Shown: piece after piece, positions 7,335 through 12,673 of the stretch
Layout of the letters: every line of letters starts with the position of its first letter
Position numbering within the stretch: the first letter of the stretch is position 1
Assembly (NCBI GenBank): GCA_900759385.1
Contig: CAAEUZ010000107.1
Coordinates: 1-15,502, forward strand
Direction of reading: 5' to 3'
DNA: 15,502 nucleotides
Source: an uncultured Oscillospiraceae bacterium
GTDB taxonomy: Bacteria; Bacillota; Clostridia; Oscillospirales; Oscillospiraceae
The notes under the pieces: generated by a model
Databases searched by the model: none
The model's input: the letters and a program-made list of their open reading frames with translations, nothing else
Told to the model about the DNA's origin: nothing
Program-made: the position numbers and the translations under genes

Positions 7335-7363
7335 TTGAAATTCCCTTCCCGGTGTGCTATTAT
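7335..7363 (+). promoter_or_regulatory. tRNA-Pro promoter
   Basis: TTGAAA (7335-7340), a 17-base spacer, and TATTAT (7358-7363), which runs on into an overlapping TATAAT (7361-7366), lie about 25 bp upstream of the mature tRNA end. Confidence 0.8.
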
Positions 7364-7387
7364 AATCGGGCACTGTGAAGCACATAT

Positions 7388-7463
7388 CCGGGTGTGGCGC
7401 AGATGGTAGCGCGCTTGAATGGGGTTCAAGAGGCCGCTGGTTCAAATCCAGTCACTCGGACCA
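7388..7463 (+). tRNA. tRNA-Pro (anticodon GGG)
   Basis: The 76-base cloverleaf can be drawn by eye. The acceptor stem is CCGGGTG (7388-7394) with CACTCGG (7453-7459). The D stem is GCGC/GCGC. The anticodon stem is CTTGA (7414-7418) with TCAAG (7426-7430), around the loop ATGGGGT with anticodon GGG at 7421-7423. The T stem is GCTGG/CCAGT with loop TTCAAAT. The discriminator is A and CCA is encoded (7461-7463). G37 and the GCGC D stem fit tRNA-Pro. The 3' 45 bases are duplicated at 14986-15030, so this gene is the integration target of the island and its present 3' half was supplied by the element. Confidence 0.95.
7419..7463 (+). repeat. att direct repeat, tRNA copy
   Basis: 45 bases are identical to 14986-15030. 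The repeat covers the anticodon loop through CCA, the typical crossover segment for tRNA-targeting tyrosine recombinases. Identity ends at A versus C/T on the left and G versus T on the right. Confidence 0.95.
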
Positions 7464-7504
7464 GAAAAAGTCCTGAAATCGTGAGATTTCAGGACTTTTT
7501 CTTT
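7464..7504 (+). terminator. Terminator after tRNA-Pro, supplied by the island
   Basis: A 17-bp stem (7464-7480 with 7485-7501, loop GTGA) has a right arm ending in TTTTT, followed by CTTT. It begins directly after the encoded CCA and lies on the island side of the att repeat, so it replaces the chromosomal terminator now found at 15030-15086. Confidence 0.9.
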
Positions 7505-7541
7505 ATCTGTGCCCCAAAATCGGTGCTGTATATTAACTTCA

Positions 7542-7573
7542 TACCAGAACGCGTACCAGAATTGTACCAGAAT
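7542..7573 (+). repeat. Three TACCAGAA direct repeats (putative integrase arm sites, left)
   Basis: TACCAGAAC (7542-7550), TACCAGAAT (7554-7562) and TACCAGAAT (7565-7573) have a period of 11-12 bp, about one helical turn. The same motifs recur near the other att copy at 14854-14874. Their placement about 80-110 bp inside the att core suits arm-type integrase sites. Confidence 0.65.
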
Positions 7574-7609
7574 CGCGTTTGGAAACGATGGACGCAATGG
7601 GACGCTTTG

Positions 7610-7717
7610 CTACGCACCAATAAGCCGCGCTAGGCTCTCGACGGCGGCGGTTTTGACGCCGCTCTGGACGTGGAGATAGTGCTCCGTCATATCTATCTCC
7701 GCGTGACCGGCTAGGGA
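7610..7717 (-). pseudogene. Tyrosine recombinase (integrase) C-terminal remnant
   Basis: On the minus strand 7717-7613 reads LAGHAEIDMTEHYLHVQ followed by SGVKTAAVESLARLIGA and a TAG stop. This is the end of a phage-type integrase, with the GH of box III and the nucleophilic Tyr in MTEHYLHV. The R-H-R part and the whole N-terminal half are absent. The frame stays open upstream to about 7855 (a TTG could start it), but that part does not look like integrase and is antisense to a different gene relic. It is non-functional as it stands. It reads toward the tRNA, as expected for an integrase beside its att site. Confidence 0.72.
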
Positions 7718-7852
7718 CAGCCCAACGCGCTGGCAATGCGTCTCAACGTCCGCGCGGCAAAGCTCAAAAACGATTACGGAATACACTACGAGAACACGCA
7801 AGCTCACGCGGGACGAATAATCTTGCTCACAAAGATTTCGCCCGGGGCGTGA
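7715..7852 (+). pseudogene. C-terminal remnant, possibly of a phage/plasmid replication helicase or primase
   Basis: The plus strand from just after the TAG at 7712-7714 reads NALAMRLNVRAAKLKNDYGI, then HYENTQAHAGRIILLTKISPGA and TGA (7850-7852). This resembles the winged-helix tail of mobile-element replication helicases/primases (RLN...L...GI.YE...AH.GR.I.LT). No start or upstream domain is left. It begins exactly where the integrase remnant on the other strand begins to make sense, so the two look joined by a deletion. The family assignment is from memory and uncertain. Confidence 0.4.
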
Positions 7853-7932
7853 CAACCGTGACAGCCGTGACGGCTAAAACAAGAGCGGCGGCGTTTTAAA
7901 AACATCGTCACGGCCGTCACAGCCGTCACGGA
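7848..7932. repeat. Two oppositely oriented triplets of a 9-bp repeat
   Basis: Three CGTGACNNC units (7848-7874) face three CGTCACNNM units (7906-7932) across 31 bases, forming an imperfect inverted repeat with 27-bp arms. The periodicity of nine could be coding residue (Arg-Asp-x on the left arm). Iteron-like protein binding is another possibility. Confidence 0.7.
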
Positions 7933-7965
7933 GAACCCAAGCGCCCACAAGGGCGCGCCGCCGAA

Positions 7966-8005
7966 AAAACCTCCCGACCGCGAGGCCGGGAGGTTTTGGT
8001 TTTTC
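7966..8005. terminator. Bidirectional hairpin terminator
   Basis: An 11-bp perfect stem AAAACCTCCCG (7966-7976) with 7987-7997 and a 10-base loop has T-rich tracts on both strands (TTTTGGTTTTT on plus, TTTTTT on minus). It is left between the gene remnants and the regulator. The interval 8006-8150 holds nothing I can identify. Confidence 0.75.
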
Positions 8006-8155
8006 AGGGTTTGGGATGTAATCCCAACAAGGTATTTTGCGGGAGTGGCCAGCCACTTCCACTGCTTGCAAGCTTATCCGCATATATTTCTGAAGACAGG
8101 ACACACTGCGGATTTTCACGCCAGCCATATGTAATTAACCGAACGGCGCACTTCT

Positions 8156-8174
8156 ATACATGGTTACCATGTAT
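8156..8174. repeat. Short perfect palindrome ATACATGG-TTA-CCATGTAT
   Basis: An 8-bp perfect inverted repeat has a three-base centre, just before the terminator hairpin and downstream of the regulator gene. It could be a protein site or a small hairpin. No promoter is seen beside it. Confidence 0.45.
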
Positions 8175-8181
8175 GCGCAAG

Positions 8182-8215
8182 AAACGGCCCGGATGCCTGA
8201 GCATCCGGGTCGTTT
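8182..8215. terminator. Hairpin terminator downstream of the regulator
   Basis: A 15-bp stem (8182-8196 with 8201-8215, one G-T pair, loop CTGA) ends in TTTT on the plus strand and GTTTCTT on the minus strand. It lies 56 bp past the regulator stop. Confidence 0.75.
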
Positions 8216-8270
8216 TGCGTCGCTTAAGCTCCGGGTAGGGCAAAAAGTGCCGTGGGCGGCTGTCCTGTGC

Positions 8271-9698
8271 TCATCCTAATGCCTGCTGTGCGCAGCGGCG
8301 CAGGAAATCTGTAAGTGTAGCACCTGCCAGACGGGAGGGATTGCCGCTTATCAGCTTATCCAAGAAAAGCCTATAGCCTTTGATAAGCGTTTCATCTCCG
8401 GAGTAGATAACCTCATCTTTTGAAATGCTGTGACCAAAAGAGAACATATCTTTTTGGCTCATGTATATCGAACAGCAAAGTTCACCGGCAGATAACACCG
8501 GATTGCTGTCGGCCAGCAGCACCAATTCCAGCCCCGCGCTATTAACCGCCCGTATCAAACACTCAAGGTATGCGCAGCGCTCTTGTGGCGTCAGCTCAAT
8601 TCGTGTACCCAGCATATACGCACATCCGTCGTACGCAAAGTTCATCAGCGTATGTTCATACAGGATGACCCGTCTCGAAGGCGAATTGCTGCACAGAAAC
8701 CTCCACATATCCCACAGGCGTTCTCCAAGCGGCTCTCTGACTTCTTTTAGACATATATCAGCTCCGCTGAGCGGCAGCAACGGCATAACCGTATGAAAGG
8801 ACTCGGCGCCGCCTCCGAAAAAGAATTTCCAAAAATACTTTCTTTGATACAGCTCATCAAAACTTGCCCGCATTATTAGCTGGCGGCACAGTCCTATATG
8901 TCTGTCAGCGCTGCTGTAATACATTGAAACAATGCGCTGGTCGTGCGTCCAGACAACGCTGTCGTTGCGCATGAGCACGTCGTAATAGGATATAGTCAAC
9001 ACCGCATCGCGGCAGATGTAAATGCCCTGATTCAGCGTACTGAAGGCGTCGGTATGATAAATATCAAAGCTGATCTTTTCACTCAAACCATAAAGAAAGA
9101 TAAACACGTCATGACATATGTCGCTCAGATGTTCAGTGGAGTTGAAATCAACTCCGAAACGCACGTGAAGACGCTTCCCACATGGTAAAAGCCGTTCGTA
9201 GGCTCTCCATGCCTTTCTGGCGTCATTGCCTCCGCAGTAGCTTAAAAGAGGAAAGGATATAAACTCAACATCTTTGTTTCCACTGTTGTCTATAGCGCGT
9301 CCTATAGCTTCGGTTAGTTGGTCGACGTTTACAGTATATGTGTCTGTCATTGAGCCAAAGTGGCTGTTGTTAAATTGAGATTCCTCCCTCCGGGGGTATG
9401 ACGGAGAATAGGCTCGTGACAGCAGCTCGGAGATTTGATTCGATGCGTGTTGTGCATTTGCCGGTGTTGCAAGCTCAAATTTTGAGACAACGTCTCGAAC
9501 AAAGTCCTCGCCGGCGTATCTCACCAGAAAATCCCCTATCTTGTTGAACAGCTCCTGATTGTTCCTGACAGAAGGACGCTTTTGCCCGCTTATCCACTTG
9601 TTGATATAGGACACATCGTAGCCAAGGAACTCTGCCAAATGTGCCTGCTTGACGCCGGCAAGCTCCAGAAGCTCATGCAAAGTATCTCCAAAGTTCAA
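8271..9698 (-). CDS. XRE-type transcriptional regulator with large unknown C-terminal domain
   Basis: The 475-aa protein has an N-terminal helix-turn-helix (about residues 5-58; VKQAHLAEFLGYDVSYINKW, then SGQKRPS) of the Cro/C1 type. About 400 residues without membrane segments follow, rich in Tyr, Phe and Cys; I cannot match them to a named domain. It is divergent from the four-gene operon across 276 bp that carries promoters for both directions, so it is the obvious candidate regulator, with the long domain perhaps sensing the pathway substrate. The start is TTG: GGAGGG (9705-9710) is six bases away. An out-of-frame ATG at 9702-9700 is only two bases from that site and unlikely to be used. 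Codon use is more AT-rich than the flanking chromosome, which fits acquired DNA. Confidence 0.85.
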   Translation of the reverse strand: MNFGDTLHELLELAGVKQAHLAEFLGYDVSYINKWISGQKRPSVRNNQELFNKIGDFLVRYAGEDFVRDVVSKFELATPANAQHASNQISELLSRAYSPSYPRREESQFNNSHFGSMTDTYTVNVDQLTEAIGRAIDNSGNKDVEFISFPLLSYCGGNDARKAWRAYERLLPCGKRLHVRFGVDFNSTEHLSDICHDVFIFLYGLSEKISFDIYHTDAFSTLNQGIYICRDAVLTISYYDVLMRNDSVVWTHDQRIVSMYYSSADRHIGLCRQLIMRASFDELYQRKYFWKFFFGGGAESFHTVMPLLPLSGADICLKEVREPLGERLWDMWRFLCSNSPSRRVILYEHTLMNFAYDGCAYMLGTRIELTPQERCAYLECLIRAVNSAGLELVLLADSNPVLSAGELCCSIYMSQKDMFSFGHSISKDEVIYSGDETLIKGYRLFLDKLISGNPSRLAGATLTDFLRRCAQQALG

Positions 9699-9724
9699 GC
9701 ATATCCCTCCAATCTTTCATACTT

Positions 9725-9753
9725 ACAATACATCAACACAGGCCATCTGTCAA
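9725..9753 (-). promoter_or_regulatory. Promoter of the XRE regulator
   Basis: On the minus strand, TTGACA (9748-9753) and TATTGT (9725-9730) are spaced 17 bases, about 27 bp upstream of the TTG start. Confidence 0.8.
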
Positions 9754-9784
9754 TTTTATAACAAATTCCTTCTGTGACTAAACA

Positions 9785-9800
9785 TTGACTATTTGGTCAA
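9785..9800. promoter_or_regulatory. TTGAC-N6-GTCAA inverted repeat in the divergent promoter region
   Basis: A 5-bp inverted repeat with a six-base centre lies midway between the two divergent promoters. It is a possible regulator site, but it is short enough to occur by chance in AT-rich DNA. Confidence 0.35.
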
Positions 9801-9840
9801 ACAAGGCTGAAAATGTGAATTATTCGGCAATAGCAGTCGC

Positions 9841-9869
9841 TTGAATAAATAAAGTTTTGACAATATCAT
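9841..9869 (+). promoter_or_regulatory. Promoter of the redox/transport operon
   Basis: TTGAAT (9841-9846) and TATCAT (9864-9869) have a 17-base spacer, about 105 bp upstream of the first ATG. A TTGACA within the spacer (9857-9862) has no matching -10. The long leader that results contains a 27-bp palindrome. Confidence 0.6.
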
Positions 9870-9916
9870 TATCTCAGAAAACGCGAGAGGCAATCGGCCA
9901 CGGTGAAACGAGAAAA

Positions 9917-9943
9917 TATGGCTTCAGAAATTCTAAAGCCATA
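9917..9943 (+). promoter_or_regulatory. 27-bp near-perfect palindrome in the operon leader, probable operator
   Basis: TATGGCTTCAGAA (9917-9929) and TTCTAAAGCCATA (9931-9943) are symmetric around A9930 at 12 of 13 positions. It lies between the predicted transcription start and the ribosome binding site (9961-9966). The length and symmetry suit a dimeric repressor site. Confidence 0.6.
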
Positions 9944-9974
9944 ATATATAAAACAAAACAGGGAGGAAAAGAAA

Positions 9975-10532
9975 ATGATCAACCTTACAGATCTCATTCC
10001 GGAAGAGCGCTCCATGATAGTGGAGACCATGGTGGGTGCTTATAAGCAGCAGTACACGCCTGAGCGGCTCTGTGATTTGCAGAAAATCATCGACGCTCAG
10101 TATTTCTACTGGTGGATGAACGACATGAAATATGAGGAATGGGGCGAGACTCTCTTTGAGTCTGAGATGGAGTGCTGGTTCACCGGCGTCGGCGAGTATA
10201 AGTCCACTCCCATGGGTTGGGCTCGCGGAGCCAAATACTGCAATGCCTTTTTGAACAGCGCTCACATGGGTCACAATCCTATGGTCTGGTTTATGGACGA
10301 CACTCATGCGCGCGGTATTTTCCTGTTCGAGAGCAATATGAACTATAGGGACAACGGCAAGCTGCACGAGCACGTCATTATATACGTCGATGACTTCGTA
10401 AAGCGTCCGGACGGTCAGTGGGGCATCAGCGCTTACCGCCTGATGCAGACCAAGCTCCAGGGCGACCTTATGCCCGAGCGTGTCACGCCTCCCGAAGACT
10501 ATGTAATGCCTGAAAGCGTGCCTATGCCGTAA
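9975..10532 (+). CDS. NTF2-fold (SnoaL/BaiE-like) protein, putative dehydratase or isomerase
   Basis: The 185-aa cytoplasmic protein has no signal peptide. It looks like the NTF2/SnoaL fold: an N-terminal helix pair, AQYFYWWMNDMKYEEWGETL (41-60), a central NSAHMGHNPMVWFMDDTHAR (94-113), and strands through VIIYVDDFVKRPDGQWGISA. The HMGHxP segment (His97, His100) matches that of BaiE, the bile acid 7-alpha-dehydratase (HMGHTP, catalytic His83). Tyr43 or Tyr45 and Asp109/Asp110 are candidates for its Tyr and Asp partners. The Asp35 equivalent is ambiguous (Asn49 or Asp50), so dehydration is not certain and ketosteroid-isomerase-like chemistry is possible. It is the first gene of the operon; GGGAGG lies eight bases upstream, and the MFS gene follows after 19 bp. 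It is somewhat longer than BaiE (about 166 aa) at both ends. Confidence 0.75.
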   Translation: MINLTDLIPEERSMIVETMVGAYKQQYTPERLCDLQKIIDAQYFYWWMNDMKYEEWGETLFESEMECWFTGVGEYKSTPMGWARGAKYCNAFLNSAHMGHNPMVWFMDDTHARGIFLFESNMNYRDNGKLHEHVIIYVDDFVKRPDGQWGISAYRLMQTKLQGDLMPERVTPPEDYVMPESVPMP

Positions 10533-10551
10533 GAAACAGGGGGGGAAGAGG

Positions 10552-11808
10552 ATGAAAGAGAAGGTTAAATTTTCCGGGTATGCCGTATTTGCGGGCTGCC
10601 TTCTGCTGATGATATTTCCCGGCGGCCTGCTGAGCTATGCTCCCGGCCTGTTCATGTATCCCATATGCCAGGACCTCGGCTTTACTACAACTGAGTTTTC
10701 CATAACGAATACCGTCTGCGCAGCGGTAAACGCCATAGTCAGCGCGCTTTTTGTGCAGTACCTGTCAAAAGGCAAGCGCGGCACCATGCGGATTATCATG
10801 ATTGTTTCCGGTGTGGTGACTTGCGGAGGGTTCGCCCTGATGAGCCGCTGCACAGAGCTCTGGCAGTTCTATATCATGTCCGGCGTGTGGAACCTGGGCT
10901 ACAATATGCTGACCTTTGTACCCGTGGGAATGCTTATAACAAACTGGTTTGTCAAAAACCGCGCACTGCTCACCGGCATTGCCTATGCGGGCAGCAACCT
11001 GGGTGGAGCAATTTTCAGTACGGTGATAAGTCAGCTTATAGCCGCTCGCGGCTGGCGCGACGCGTTTGTTATCGGAGGTGTTGTGTGCCTGGCGGCAGTT
11101 GTGATAGCCGTGCTGCTGATAAAGCGCAGCCCGGCAGAGTATGGGCAGACCGCGCTTGGCGCAAATGAGTCCGGAGCGGATACCGCTGCCGAGCAGAAGG
11201 TATGGCTGGGCGTGGATAAAAAGACAGCCATGAAGACACCGGCGTTCTACATAATCTGCATTGCCATGTTCCTCACCGGCATTTACGCCGCCGGCATCAC
11301 CAATCACGTCACCAACTTCCTGTGCACCGGTTCCTGGGAGATAACGGCCGCAGGAACAGTAATGACCGCGTTCACCATTTTCGGCATCGTCGGCAACTCC
11401 GGCGGCGGCGCAATAGTCGGCAAGGTAGGCATGAAGCGCTCTCTTGTGCTCGGCATAACGCTCCTGCTTGTATCCATAGTCAGCCTGATTTTTGCGAGCG
11501 ACGTAAAGCCGCTTGCCTATGTATGGGCGGGCTTCCAGGGAGTTGCCGCATTTATGAGCGTGCTGATACCCTCGCTCATCGTCTCGAGCACCTTCGGGGC
11601 GCGCGATTACGCCGGAATCTACGGCTTTGCCTACGCTTTCTATCTGGTGGGCTGTGCTGTAAGCGCTCCTGCCATAGCTCTCATAGCAGATAATGCGGGC
11701 TATCGCGTGGCCTGGATAGTCGTGGCCGTAATTATCGCCGTGCTCGGTGTCATGCTTATGCGCTGTGCTGCTTATGGCAAAAAGCTGCATGAGCAGTACC
11801 CTGATTGA
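10552..11808 (+). CDS. MFS transporter (OxlT/monocarboxylate-like group)
   Basis: The 418-aa protein has 12 predicted membrane helices in two six-helix halves. A cytoplasmic loop after helix 6 (about residues 192-226: KRSPAEYGQTALGANESGAD onward) separates them. The N-terminal half has GGLLSYAPGLFMYPICQDLG and FVPVGMLITNWFVKNRALLT followed by GIAYAGSNLGG, typical of the oxalate:formate antiporter and monocarboxylate-type MFS subfamilies. The C-terminal half has GKVGMKRSLVLG, the second copy of the loop 2-3 motif. It probably imports the operon's substrate or exchanges substrate for product, comparable in role, though not shown to be orthologous, to BaiG in bile acid operons. A G-rich ribosome binding site (GGGGGGAAGAGG) precedes the ATG, and 42 bp separate it from the next gene. 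Confidence 0.88.
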   Translation: MKEKVKFSGYAVFAGCLLLMIFPGGLLSYAPGLFMYPICQDLGFTTTEFSITNTVCAAVNAIVSALFVQYLSKGKRGTMRIIMIVSGVVTCGGFALMSRCTELWQFYIMSGVWNLGYNMLTFVPVGMLITNWFVKNRALLTGIAYAGSNLGGAIFSTVISQLIAARGWRDAFVIGGVVCLAAVVIAVLLIKRSPAEYGQTALGANESGADTAAEQKVWLGVDKKTAMKTPAFYIICIAMFLTGIYAAGITNHVTNFLCTGSWEITAAGTVMTAFTIFGIVGNSGGGAIVGKVGMKRSLVLGITLLLVSIVSLIFASDVKPLAYVWAGFQGVAAFMSVLIPSLIVSSTFGARDYAGIYGFAYAFYLVGCAVSAPAIALIADNAGYRVAWIVVAVIIAVLGVMLMRCAAYGKKLHEQYPD

Positions 11809-11850
11809 ATTGCACAAGTTTAAAAAGAAATTTGAAAAGGAGAAATTAAA

Positions 11851-12612
11851 ATGAACCGTCTTGAAAACAAAGTTGCCGTTATAACCGGCGCATCTTCCGG
11901 TATTGGCAATTCAATTGCCAGGCTTTTCGCCGCCGAGGGAGCAAAGGTCGTAATGTTTGCCCGCCGCGAGAAAGAGCTCAATGATACTGCCGCAGAAATT
12001 ACGGCCAACGGCGGTGTAGCCGTTGTCTGCCCCGGCGATGTGAGCATCCAGGCCGATGTTGAGCGCACGCTCAATACCGCCATTGAGAAGTTCGGCAAGG
12101 TAGATATCGTTGTCAACGACGCCGGAATGGTGCGTTATAACGGCGGCGTTGCGGTCGTGACCGACGACGAGTGCATGGAACTGTACGCGGTAAATACCAT
12201 GGGCGCCCTGCGCTTCTGCCGCGAAGCTATGAAATATATGCTTCCCGCCGGCAAAGGCAACTTTGTATTCATCGGCTCCGTAGGCGGCCTTCTGGGTCAC
12301 GGCGGCACAGCCTATGCCATGACTAAAGGCGGCATGGTTTCCCTGGCTCGCCAGATTGCCGTTGACTACCACCGCGAGGGCATCCGCTCCAACGTCATCT
12401 GCCCCGACGGCGTCATGACAATGTTCGGCTGTGTTGACGGCAAGTGGGACATGGATCCCCACACCATAAAGGCCACCACCGACCATGTCTGCCCCGACAC
12501 CCCGCTTTGCACCCCCGAGGAAGTGGCAAATCTTGCGCTTTTCCTTGCCAGCGACGAGTCCGAGGCCGTCAACGGCCAGGCAATAGTCATAGACCACGGC
12601 GCCAATCTGTGA
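11851..12612 (+). CDS. Short-chain dehydrogenase/reductase (hydroxysteroid dehydrogenase-like)
   Basis: The 253-aa classical SDR is full length and has every expected part: cofactor motif TGASSGIG (12-19), Asn115, catalytic Ser143 in IGSVGG, Tyr155 and Lys159 in YAMTKGG, and the C-terminal NGQAIVIDHGANL. FARRE after the second strand (36-40) places Arg where NAD-dependent members have Asp/Glu, so NADP(H) use is likely. NNAG is changed to NDAG (89-92). BaiA enzymes and many 3-, 7- and 12-hydroxysteroid dehydrogenases belong here, but SDR substrate cannot be read from sequence. It sits between the transporter and the OYE-type reductase and would interconvert an alcohol and a ketone next to the double bond that the reductase acts on. 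AAAAGGAG precedes the ATG. A hairpin terminator follows it at 12624-12656. Confidence 0.9.
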   Translation: MNRLENKVAVITGASSGIGNSIARLFAAEGAKVVMFARREKELNDTAAEITANGGVAVVCPGDVSIQADVERTLNTAIEKFGKVDIVVNDAGMVRYNGGVAVVTDDECMELYAVNTMGALRFCREAMKYMLPAGKGNFVFIGSVGGLLGHGGTAYAMTKGGMVSLARQIAVDYHREGIRSNVICPDGVMTMFGCVDGKWDMDPHTIKATTDHVCPDTPLCTPEEVANLALFLASDESEAVNGQAIVIDHGANL

Positions 12613-12623
12613 GATAAGCTCAA

Positions 12624-12656
12624 GCGGGAGCCGTTTCAGGCTCCCGCATATTTTTT
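12624..12656 (+). terminator. Intrinsic terminator inside the operon, between SDR and reductase
   Basis: GCGGGAGCC (12624-12632) pairs perfectly with 12639-12647 over a six-base loop and is followed by ATATTTTTT. It starts 12 bp after the SDR stop and ends 18 bp before the reductase ATG. No separate promoter for the reductase is visible in the 61-bp gap. Confidence 0.82.
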
Positions 12657-12673
12657 AAGATGAGAGGTTAGAA

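Noticed and set aside
7542..7573. CRISPR-like array
   Set aside because: The repeats are only 9 bp with 2-3 bp between them, with no spacers and no cas genes. Arm sites explain them better.
7394..7633. 79-aa plus-strand frame
   Set aside because: It begins inside the tRNA and crosses the terminator and arm repeats.
7874..8128. 84-aa minus-strand frame after the 9-bp repeats
   Set aside because: It runs through a strong terminator hairpin and the repeat arms. It could be a decayed gene tail, but there is nothing to support an active gene.
10765..11817. 350-aa minus-strand frame opposite the MFS gene
   Set aside because: It mirrors hydrophobic codons of the transporter, and its composition is unlike a folded protein.
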